Of a stretch of DNA of 64,000 nt, positions 33,482 to 40,259 are shown piece by piece. The stretch covers positions 4,592,045 to 4,656,044 of the forward strand of contig NZ_HE997181.1 of assembly GCF_000312425.1 (NCBI RefSeq), read 5' to 3'. Within the stretch, counting starts at the first letter, position 1, and each line of letters opens with the position of its first letter. The notes beneath the pieces were generated by a model. That model searched no databases. It was not told the origin of the DNA and worked only from the letters and a program-made list of their open reading frames with translations. This DNA comes from Reyranella massiliensis 521. GTDB lineage: Bacteria; Pseudomonadota; Alphaproteobacteria; Reyranellales; Reyranellaceae. The position numbers and the translations under genes are program-made.

Positions 33482-33880
33482 ATGAAAGAACGTACCGATA
33501 CGCAGTCACCGCTCAGAGTAAGCTTTCAAGGCGACGCCGACGAGCAGGTGCATCGCTTCATCGTCGAACAGGCGGAGGCACTGGAGCGCCTCCATGGCGC
33601 GTTCACCTACTGCCACGTCATCGTCGAGGCGCCGGAGGTCAGGGACGGTCGTTACGGAGCAAGCCTTTTTCTCACCATGCCCGATGACGTGGAGGTCTGC
33701 GTCGATTGTCACGGCCCTCTCGATGACCGCTTCTGCGATCCCAGATTTGCCGTGTCGGAGGCGTTCCGCCGCGCCCAACGACTGATCGCAAGTCGATCGG
33801 GTCGGCACCACGGCGGAGCAAAGACCATGCACGACGAGATCACGGGAGAGGCTAGCCGTCTGGGGCGGAGGCATCCTTGA
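33482..33880 (+). CDS. S30AE/HPF-like protein (diverged)
   Basis: The 132-residue protein resembles the S30AE half of the HPF-CSD protein at 23383: VSFQGDADEQVHRFIVEQAEALERLH, then CHVIVEAPEVRDGRYGASLFLTMP and FRRAQRLIAS. Basic ribosome-contact residues of classic HPF are reduced and the region has two Cys (CVDC), so binding may be altered. ATG 33482 lies 26 bases after the AdoMet synthetase stop. It is the third gene of the PCMT operon and probably a helper for ribosome or RNA protection. Confidence 0.72.
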   Translation: MKERTDTQSPLRVSFQGDADEQVHRFIVEQAEALERLHGAFTYCHVIVEAPEVRDGRYGASLFLTMPDDVEVCVDCHGPLDDRFCDPRFAVSEAFRRAQRLIASRSGRHHGGAKTMHDEITGEASRLGRRHP

Positions 33881-33994
33881 AATTCATCGAGATCGCCTGG
33901 GTTTGCGAATGCCTTCCCGCACATCGCCTCGTGTCGACACCGGCAATCCCGGCGCTTGCCGCGCTCACGCCCCACTAGGAACACAAGGCATTCG

Positions 33995-35095
33995 ATGGTC
34001 CGCATACTGGCCGAAGCGGGCGACGAGCACTTCCACGTTGCCATTCGCGAAGCACCTCCCCTCACCCTGCATGGCAGCTCGTGCTGGCGGACCGACGGCA
34101 ACAGCCCGGTGAGGATCCTTCATGACCGCGCCACCGTGTATTTCTCCCGCTATCAACCGCATGGCCATACCTTGCGTCGATGCGGCCCCCGCGACCTGGC
34201 CTTCACCGACCAACCCGTTCCCGTCAGACTGATCAACGATAGCGATCCGCGCGTCGGCAAGTGGATTGAGGCCATCTGGCAACCGCCGAGTGGGCCCTTG
34301 CGCGGCTGGTACCATGCCGAAGAACCAGCTTCCTGCGCCGAAGCGCAACTCCACGTACCATTTATCGGCGAAGCCCAATCGGACGACGACGGCTTGACAT
34401 GGCGATGCGTGCGCGAGCTCCTGCGGCTCCCGGCCGATCAAGCGGATTGTGGATGGCGGAACGGCTTCTTTGCCGGAGGTTATGGCGACCTGAGCGTCGT
34501 GCCCGATCGCAGCGGACAAATGCTCTATCTCTTCTTCTCGAGTTATCACCCCGCCGAAGACGCCCAAGGCGTGGCGGCGCTCCGGCTGCCTGCGGACACA
34601 TCTTCGGCGGCGCCCTCATGGTGGACGGCCTCAGGCTGGCGGACCGTGGGCGAGCTTCGCCCGAAACCGATCTGGCCAGCCGTTCGCGGCTTTCGACACC
34701 GCGACCCGGACTGCTTCTGGGGGCCGGCCGTTCACTACAACCATGCCCTCAAGGCCTACGTAATGCTGCTCAACCGCACTGCCGGCGGCGACGGCGATCT
34801 GTTGCAGGAAGGCATTTATGCCAGCATGAACGACGCGATCGACGATCCCGGCAAGTGGACCACGCCGTTGCGGATCGTCCGGGGCGGCGCTTGGTATCCT
34901 CAGGCGGTCGGCCTCGAGGAGGGCTGCGGCGACACCGAGGTGGTCACGGCCGGACGCTTCTTCATGGCGGGATTCTCGGGTTGGGAAATCGAGTTCGCCG
35001 GCCCGGTCGCCTCAGGTACGACGAACCGGCCCCTCACATGCACGAAGCAGGGCTTCGCGGAGATGTTCGGCGCCGACCGGCGATGTCCCTGGTAG
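33995..35095 (+). CDS. Hypothetical protein with beta-propeller-like repeats
   Basis: The 366-residue product has no signal peptide or membrane helix. Repeated strand blocks (YGDLSVVPDRSGQMLYLFFSS; CFWGPAVHYNHALKAYVMLLN; PGKWTTPLRIVRGGAWYPQAVGL) recall the five-bladed propellers of GH43/DUF4185-like glycan-binding or hydrolase proteins, with Asp/Glu-rich turns (GCGDTEVV). I cannot assign a catalytic triad or a substrate. It starts at ATG 33995 with a weak AAGG site, 114 bases after the HPF-like gene, perhaps in the same transcript; no box of its own is visible. Convergent with the PEP synthase gene. Confidence 0.72.
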   Translation: MVRILAEAGDEHFHVAIREAPPLTLHGSSCWRTDGNSPVRILHDRATVYFSRYQPHGHTLRRCGPRDLAFTDQPVPVRLINDSDPRVGKWIEAIWQPPSGPLRGWYHAEEPASCAEAQLHVPFIGEAQSDDDGLTWRCVRELLRLPADQADCGWRNGFFAGGYGDLSVVPDRSGQMLYLFFSSYHPAEDAQGVAALRLPADTSSAAPSWWTASGWRTVGELRPKPIWPAVRGFRHRDPDCFWGPAVHYNHALKAYVMLLNRTAGGDGDLLQEGIYASMNDAIDDPGKWTTPLRIVRGGAWYPQAVGLEEGCGDTEVVTAGRFFMAGFSGWEIEFAGPVASGTTNRPLTCTKQGFAEMFGADRRCPW

Positions 35096-35109
35096 CCGTC
35101 CCGGCGTGC

Positions 35110-37524
35110 TCAGACGATCTTTCTCAAGGTGGCAACCCGCTCGGCTGCCGCGACCGCTTCCATTGTCCTGGCGACGCTTTCGGGATTGACGCTGATTGAA
35201 TCGATGTCGAGTTGCGTCAGAAAGGCCGCGATGTCGGGATAGTTCGCAGGCGCTTCGCCGCAGATGCCGACATGCCGACCGTTGCGCCGTGCGCCGGCAA
35301 CCGCCTGGCGCAGCATTTCCATGACTCCCGGGTCGCGTTCGTCGAAGTCGAAGGCAACGAGGTCGGAATCTCGATCGACGCCGAGAACGAGCTGCGTCAG
35401 GTCGTTCGAGCCGATCGAGAAGCCATCGAACAGCTCGGCAAACGCATCGATTTGGATGACGTTGTTGGGTATCTCGCACATGACATAGATTTCGAGGCCG
35501 TTCTCTCCGCGCTTCAACCCGTTGCGCGCCAGCGCATCGATGACCCGTGCAGCCTCGTCGACGCGCCGGCAGAACGGCACCATGACACGGACATTCACGA
35601 GCCCCATGTCGGCCCGCACCCGACGCAGCGCGGCGCACTCCAGCGCAAAGCCCGGCGCGTAGGCCGGATGGGCATAGCGTGCGGCGCCGCGGAACCCCAA
35701 CATGGGATTCTCCTCCTTGGGCTCGAAATCGGTGCCGCCGATTAGCTTGGCATACTCGTTGGTCTTGAAGTCGGACAGCCGGACGATCACCGGCTTGGGA
35801 TAGAATGCCGCCGCGATCGTGCCGATACCCTCGGAGAGGCGTTCGACAAAGAACGCCGAGGGCGTTGCATGGTGACGCGTCAGCTCTGCAATGCGCGTGC
35901 GATCGGCTGGCGAAGAGACCTGGTCGGGGCACGCGAGCGCCATCGGATGAATGCCGATGTGATCGCTGATGATGAACTCCATGCGCGCAAGGCCTACGCC
36001 CTCGTTGGGGCGCATTGCCGTCTTGAACGCAAGATCCGGGTTGCCGAGATTGACCATGACCGGCGTGCGCGGCTGGGCCAGGGCCGTGACGTCGACTTTC
36101 GAAACCTCGATCGGAATGAGGCCGGCATAGACCCGGCCGGTCTCCCCCTCGGCGCAGGAAACGGTCACCTCCGCGCCGTCCTTCAGCGTTTGCGTTGCGC
36201 CGGCTGCGCCGACGATGGCGGCAATGCCGTGCTCGCGCGCGACAATCGCGGCGTGGCAGGTACGGCCACCGCGATCGGTGACGATGGCAGCCGCCTTCTT
36301 CATCACAGGTTCCCAGTCGGGACTGGTCGTGGCCGCGACCAGCACGTCGCCAGGCCGGAAAGCCGCCAGATCGGCTGCAGCGTTCACCACCCGCACTATG
36401 CCACCGGCCGCCCTTTCGCCGACGGCGCGGCCTTCGAGGAGGACCTTCCCGCCACCGCGCAGCGCGAAGGTTTCGAAGGTGGCCGCATCCCTGCGGGACA
36501 CCACCGTCTCGGGTCGGGCCTGGACGACATACAGTTCGCCGTCGGGGCCGTCCTTCGCCCATTCGATATCCATCGGCCGATCCTGGCCGGCAAGCTGCGA
36601 GTAGTGCTCTTCGATGCGGATCGCATAGTCGGCCAGCTCGAACACCTCTGCATCGCTCAGACAGTAACGGGCCTGCTCGTCGGCCGGTGTGTGGACATAG
36701 GCTGTGGCACCCGCCGCCCCCTCGCCATAGACAAGCTTGCGCTGCTTGCCCCCCAGCGCGCGACGCAATACGCAGCGGCGGCCTGCACGGAAGGTCGGCT
36801 TGTGGACGTAGAATTCGTCGGGGTCAACGCGGCCTTGCACGATGCTCTCGCCCAGGCCCCAGGCGCCCGTGACAAACACGACCTCCCGAAATCCCGATTC
36901 TGTATCGAGGGTGAAGATGACGCCGCTCGACGCCTGGTCCGACCGGACCATCTTCATGACGCCGACGGACAAGCCGATCTTGAGATGATCGAAGCCGTTG
37001 GCGTTGCGATAAACGATGGCGCGGTCGGTGAATACCGAAGCAAAGCAGTTACGGCAGGCCTCGACCAGTTCTTCGAGACCACGCACGTTGAGAAAGCTCT
37101 CGTGCTGGCCGGCAAAGCTCGCCGTGGGCAGATCCTCGGCCGTCGCTGAACTGCGCACGGCGACAGACAGGCCAGCGCCGTATTCGGCCTCGAGCCGGCG
37201 GTAATGCTCGGCGAGAAGCGCCCGTATGGTCTCGGTGCCGGCGGCCTCGTAAACGATCGACCGTGCCTCGGCGGCCGCATGAGCAAGCTTGACCACGTCG
37301 TGGCCGCCGACTCCCTCGAGCAGCGCCTGGAGACGCGGCCAGGCATTGGCGGCAGTGAGAGCGGAGCGGTAGACGTCTGCCGTCAGCGCGAAGCCATTGG
37401 GTACGCGGACGCCCTGTTGGGACAAGGCGGAGTACATCTCCCCCAGCGAGGCGTTTTTGCCGCCGACCGAAGAGATATCGGCGGCCCTGATTTCCTTAAA
37501 CCAGCGCACCTCTTGCGCGGTCAT
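35110..37524 (-). CDS. ppsA: Phosphoenolpyruvate synthase
   Basis: The 804-residue enzyme has the full PpsA order: N-terminal ATP-grasp (SVGGKNASLGEMYSAL near residue 18; VAVRSSATAEDLPTASFAGQ near residue 120), the swivelling phosphohistidine domain (GGRTCHAAIVAREH near residue 430) and the PEP-binding barrel (FSIGSNDLTQLVLGVDRD near residue 705, ICGEAPANYP near residue 755). It converts pyruvate and ATP to PEP, AMP and phosphate, for gluconeogenesis. It lies 40 bases after the CBS-BON stop on the same strand, so it likely shares that promoter. Confidence 0.94.
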   Translation of the reverse strand: MTAQEVRWFKEIRAADISSVGGKNASLGEMYSALSQQGVRVPNGFALTADVYRSALTAANAWPRLQALLEGVGGHDVVKLAHAAAEARSIVYEAAGTETIRALLAEHYRRLEAEYGAGLSVAVRSSATAEDLPTASFAGQHESFLNVRGLEELVEACRNCFASVFTDRAIVYRNANGFDHLKIGLSVGVMKMVRSDQASSGVIFTLDTESGFREVVFVTGAWGLGESIVQGRVDPDEFYVHKPTFRAGRRCVLRRALGGKQRKLVYGEGAAGATAYVHTPADEQARYCLSDAEVFELADYAIRIEEHYSQLAGQDRPMDIEWAKDGPDGELYVVQARPETVVSRRDAATFETFALRGGGKVLLEGRAVGERAAGGIVRVVNAAADLAAFRPGDVLVAATTSPDWEPVMKKAAAIVTDRGGRTCHAAIVAREHGIAAIVGAAGATQTLKDGAEVTVSCAEGETGRVYAGLIPIEVSKVDVTALAQPRTPVMVNLGNPDLAFKTAMRPNEGVGLARMEFIISDHIGIHPMALACPDQVSSPADRTRIAELTRHHATPSAFFVERLSEGIGTIAAAFYPKPVIVRLSDFKTNEYAKLIGGTDFEPKEENPMLGFRGAARYAHPAYAPGFALECAALRRVRADMGLVNVRVMVPFCRRVDEAARVIDALARNGLKRGENGLEIYVMCEIPNNVIQIDAFAELFDGFSIGSNDLTQLVLGVDRDSDLVAFDFDERDPGVMEMLRQAVAGARRNGRHVGICGEAPANYPDIAAFLTQLDIDSISVNPESVARTMEAVAAAERVATLRKIV

Positions 37525-37564
37525 GGCAATCCCTCCTTGGTCCGCCGGCCGAGGCCGCGGAACG

Positions 37565-38260
37565 CTAGACGCCCATGGTTACGGCGGCGGGAATCGATCG
37601 CAGATGATTCTTCACACGCCTGACGCCGGGCACGTTCTCGGCAGCCACGCGATAGGCGTTTCGTACTTCGTCGTCCTGCACAAAGCCCCACAGATGGACG
37701 ACGCCGTCGTTGGCGAAGACATTGGTCGGCCACTTCGACACCCACGGACGATGGGCGAGCGCTTCGATGACGGTCTGGCGCAGCTCCTTGTCTGTTGGCC
37801 GCACCACAGGACCTTCCGGCTCTCTCGAGAGCAGCGCTTCGAGAAGATCGGCCCGGCTCACGACGCCCACGAGCTTCCCGGCCCGTACGACCGGGATGCG
37901 CTTGATGCTGTGCCTTTCGATCAGATCCACCAGTTCCGCCAAGGTCGCCTCTTCCTTGGCCGTCACGACGTCTTTTGTCATGACATCGGAGATATGTCGC
38001 GCATGTGTCGCCACGAAGTCATGCGCCGCGCCGGCTTCGCTCTCCAGCAGGCGCGACAACCAGGACTTCCTGGGCGACGTGCCGATTTCGACGCGCCGAA
38101 CGAGGTCGGCCTCGCTTAGAATACCAACAAGCTCGTCCTTGTCGTTGATAACCGGGACGGCGCTGACGTTGGCGCCGAGCATGAGTTCGGCCGCGTCGAA
38201 GATCGTGTCCTTCACGTTAAGGCAAACAACACCTTTGGTCATGATGTCCTTGGCTTGCAT
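37565..38260 (-). CDS. CBS-BON domain protein
   Basis: The 231-residue protein joins two CBS motifs (DIMTKGVVCLNVKDTIFDAAELM; DVMTKDVVTAKEEATLAELVDLI) to a C-terminal BON domain (VFANDGVVHLWGFVQDDEVRNAYRVAAENVPGV). CBS pairs bind adenine nucleotides; BON domains bind lipid or protein surfaces. It is a paralogue of the CBS-BON gene at 51334. The start is ATG 38260 behind GGAGGAG; the frame opens earlier. Upstream there is only an N7-spaced variant box (38325-38339). It is followed by ppsA 40 bases downstream. Confidence 0.92.
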   Translation of the reverse strand: MQAKDIMTKGVVCLNVKDTIFDAAELMLGANVSAVPVINDKDELVGILSEADLVRRVEIGTSPRKSWLSRLLESEAGAAHDFVATHARHISDVMTKDVVTAKEEATLAELVDLIERHSIKRIPVVRAGKLVGVVSRADLLEALLSREPEGPVVRPTDKELRQTVIEALAHRPWVSKWPTNVFANDGVVHLWGFVQDDEVRNAYRVAAENVPGVRRVKNHLRSIPAAVTMGV

Positions 38261-38324
38261 GATCTGCTCCTCCGACTTCGGCGTGTATTTGCGAACCAGT
38301 ATGCGGCCCACGGGCGATCCCGCT

Positions 38325-38339
38325 TTGAGCCAAATTCAA
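38325..38339 (-). promoter_or_regulatory. Possible variant FNR/FixK-type box upstream of CBS-BON
   Basis: TTGAGCCAAATTCAA has TTGA and TCAA halves but seven bases between them instead of six, so binding by a standard dimer is doubtful. The position (64 bases from the start) fits the other boxes. Confidence 0.3.
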
Positions 38340-38372
38340 ATTGGACACCGACGCCCCTCTCTGGGGAGCAGC

Positions 38373-38726
38373 TCATCCAAGAAGCATCGTGGTGCCCTGA
38401 ACTTGAGGCGTCGTCCCGGTTAGGGTGAGGCTGGTGATGAGCCGGGCAATTCGTGTCGCTTCTTCGGTGTAGTCGTTAGCGGCCCGCAAGCCCCATTGCT
38501 GCTGAATCGTGAGCACGCTTTCGAGATCCCGCGCCGACAGCAGGGCGGACCAGCTGCGATGGTTCTCTGCGATGCGCCGATTTGCGAACTTCGCGAGCTC
38601 GCTTTGCCAGGCAACCCCCGCCGAGGCGCAGGCCTCGAAGCAGTCGCCGCCCGTCGACATCATCGCCGCGGCCGCTGCAGGCCATGGAGCGCCGAGCAAC
38701 GCATTGTCTGAAGATGCCTGAGTCAT
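38373..38726 (-). CDS. Phasin-like protein
   Basis: The 117-residue helical protein resembles Phasin_2 family members: AGVAWQSELAKFANRRIAENHRSWSALLSARDLESVLTIQQQWGLRAANDYTEEATRI, a heptad pattern with aromatic spacing. Phasins coat polyhydroxyalkanoate granules and tie carbon storage to stress. No PHA synthase is in the window. It lies 31 bases downstream of the Fnr/FixK gene on the same strand, probably co-transcribed with it. Confidence 0.78.
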   Translation of the reverse strand: MTQASSDNALLGAPWPAAAAAMMSTGGDCFEACASAGVAWQSELAKFANRRIAENHRSWSALLSARDLESVLTIQQQWGLRAANDYTEEATRIARLITSLTLTGTTPQVQGTTMLLG

Positions 38727-38757
38727 GGCGTCCTCCGCTTACGACTTGTTGAACGAT

Positions 38758-39429
38758 CTAGTGATTAAGACCCTGCAGGGCAGATCTGTTGCACAGGCCG
38801 ATGGAGCGGCTCGCAGGCTGCAGACGGATCAGGCCGCTGCGGGCGAACTGGGTGAGCGTGCGCGAAACGGTTTCGATGGTGAGGCCGAGGTGATCGGCGA
38901 TATCCGAACGTTGCATCGGCAAGTCCAGCTGCTCGTCCTCTCCGCAGATGCGATGCGCCAGGTCGAGTAGAAACGTCGCCAGTTTCTCCTGGGCCGTCTT
39001 GCGCCCGAGCAGCAGCATATGCTCCTGGGCGCGTTCGAGGTTCCGCAATGTCGACGACATGATCTTGTCTCGGAAAGCCGGGTCATCCTGGATCAGCGCG
39101 GTCAGCCGGCTGCGCCGGTAGGCGATCACGGAGGCGTTGCCCAAAGCCTCAGCGGAGAAACGATGCTCGGCGCCGACCTCCAGGCCGAAGATATCGCCCG
39201 ACAAGTGGAAGGCGTCGATCTGTCGGCGACCGTCCTTCAGCAGCTTGTATGAACGGATCGCGCCGGACACGACTTGGTAGAAATACTCGGTGTCGTCGCC
39301 TTCGGCGAAGAGTTCCTCATCCTTGGACAACGCCATCTGCGTACCCTCCGGGGGCCCAAATCGCGTCGGCGCCCGCAGACCGAAGGTGGCTGGATACCTC
39401 GAAGCGTTCGCTGCAGTATGAAGCTGCAT
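38758..39429 (-). CDS. fixK: Crp/Fnr-family regulator, FixK type
   Basis: The 223-residue protein has a cyclic-nucleotide-type beta-roll (residues 35-110), a dimer helix (EKLATFLLDLAHRIC) and a winged helix-turn-helix (MQRSDIADHLGLTIETVSRTLTQF). The N-terminus has no Cys cluster, so it is not an Fe-S oxygen sensor like FNR; FixK proteins are controlled through FixLJ. In the recognition helix Glu186, Ser189 and Arg190 match the FNR residues that read TTGAT half-sites, exactly the boxes repeated in this region. Cys162 lies near the DNA-binding domain, as a redox-sensitive Cys does in FixK2. RBS GGGAGAGAG before ATG 39429. Confidence 0.9.
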   Translation of the reverse strand: MQLHTAANASRYPATFGLRAPTRFGPPEGTQMALSKDEELFAEGDDTEYFYQVVSGAIRSYKLLKDGRRQIDAFHLSGDIFGLEVGAEHRFSAEALGNASVIAYRRSRLTALIQDDPAFRDKIMSSTLRNLERAQEHMLLLGRKTAQEKLATFLLDLAHRICGEDEQLDLPMQRSDIADHLGLTIETVSRTLTQFARSGLIRLQPASRSIGLCNRSALQGLNH

Positions 39430-39556
39430 GGCTCTCTCCCTCGAAGGCAATTGATGCTCATCGAGTAGCCCTTCGACCGCAAGTCCGCCATTCAGGTCTT
39501 GAACTTAAGGGATTCTACGTAACCAGGCCCGGCGGACGCAGCCACCCGTAAGGTCT

Positions 39557-39847
39557 TCAGCGACGCCGAGCCTGAATGGCAACGGTCGCCAACAGGCCGG
39601 CAACCAAGAAGCCGGTTCCGACGATCAGCGCGGCGTAGATGTTTCCCAAAGCGAGCGCAAGCGCTTGATAGCCGGCAAATGTCAGGAAGCAGAGGCTGAT
39701 GGCGAACAATCCGGCAATAAGCCCGTAGGCGGCGACCATCGAGCCGGTCCGCCGAACGGCGTTGCCGGCGGCAACGGCGCCGAAAAGGGCGATCGACTTC
39801 GCGACGGCTGCAATCAGCGAAGCACCTTCAGACCCCGAGGCGCTCAT
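39557..39847 (-). CDS. Small membrane protein of the phage-holin-3-6 type
   Basis: The 96-residue protein has a hydrophilic start, about three hydrophobic stretches (SLIAAVAKSIALFGAVAAG; MVAAYGLIAGLFAISLCFLTFAGY; IYAALIVGTGFLVAGLLATVAI) and a terminal RRR. It resembles the Act_holin_X/phage_holin_3_6 family, which often follows DUF883 genes and is not linked to lysis. ATG 39847 overlaps the DUF883 stop by four bases, so the two are coupled and probably form one envelope unit. Confidence 0.8.
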   Translation of the reverse strand: MSASGSEGASLIAAVAKSIALFGAVAAGNAVRRTGSMVAAYGLIAGLFAISLCFLTFAGYQALALALGNIYAALIVGTGFLVAGLLATVAIQARRR

Positions 39848-40173
39848 CGGCGCACCAGCATGGCCAGCAGGAAGCCCGTTGCTGCCGCCATGGCGACGGC
39901 AGCCCAAGGGCGGACGCGGATCGCTTCTTCGACCTGCCGTCGACCTTGCGCCACGGCTGCCTCGACTTCCTCTGAACTGTTGGCCAGCTGCTCGGCCAAC
40001 GCGCCGGCGTGCTTGGCAATTCGTCGCGCCGCGTCGCGTGCGCCCTTCGCCGCTTCGCTGCTCTCCGCCTTCGCCATTTCTTCGAATGCCGCGGCCAATT
40101 GCTCCAGCTGCTCGCGCAGCTTCATGGGCTCGGTACCGAGGTAACCGTACGTGTCCTTCACGCCCTTCTCCAT
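39844..40173 (-). CDS. DUF883 (YqjD/ElaB-like) inner-membrane protein
   Basis: The 109-residue protein has a long amphipathic helix (EPMKLREQLEQLAAAFEEMAKAESS through VEAAVAQGRRQVEEAIRVRPW) and one C-terminal transmembrane segment (AAVAMAAATGFLLAMLVRR). E. coli YqjD and ElaB have this tail-anchored plan and bind stationary-phase ribosomes at the membrane. A box ends 54 bases upstream of ATG 40173. It joins the ribosome-protection theme of the regulon and overlaps the holin-like gene. Confidence 0.88.
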   Translation of the reverse strand: MEKGVKDTYGYLGTEPMKLREQLEQLAAAFEEMAKAESSEAAKGARDAARRIAKHAGALAEQLANSSEEVEAAVAQGRRQVEEAIRVRPWAAVAMAAATGFLLAMLVRR

Positions 40174-40227
40174 GCCAGCCTCCCTGGAAAGACACCGACA
40201 GCGTGGCGGCAGACGAAGCGCAGCGTG

Positions 40228-40241
40228 TTGACCTGCATCAA
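40228..40241 (-). promoter_or_regulatory. FNR/FixK-type box upstream of the DUF883 operon
   Basis: TTGACCTGCATCAA, identical to the box at 24368-24381. It is 54 bases from the DUF883 start and 18 from the ATPase stop. Confidence 0.8.
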
Positions 40242-40259
40242 GTGAGCAACAACTCTTCG

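Noticed and set aside
35189..35203. TTGACGCTGATTGAA in ppsA as a box
   Set aside because: Inside a coding region, and the second half is not TCAA.
35012..36562. 516-residue minus-strand open frame inside ppsA
   Set aside because: Out-of-frame shadow of PEP synthase; Arg/Gly-rich translation without domains.
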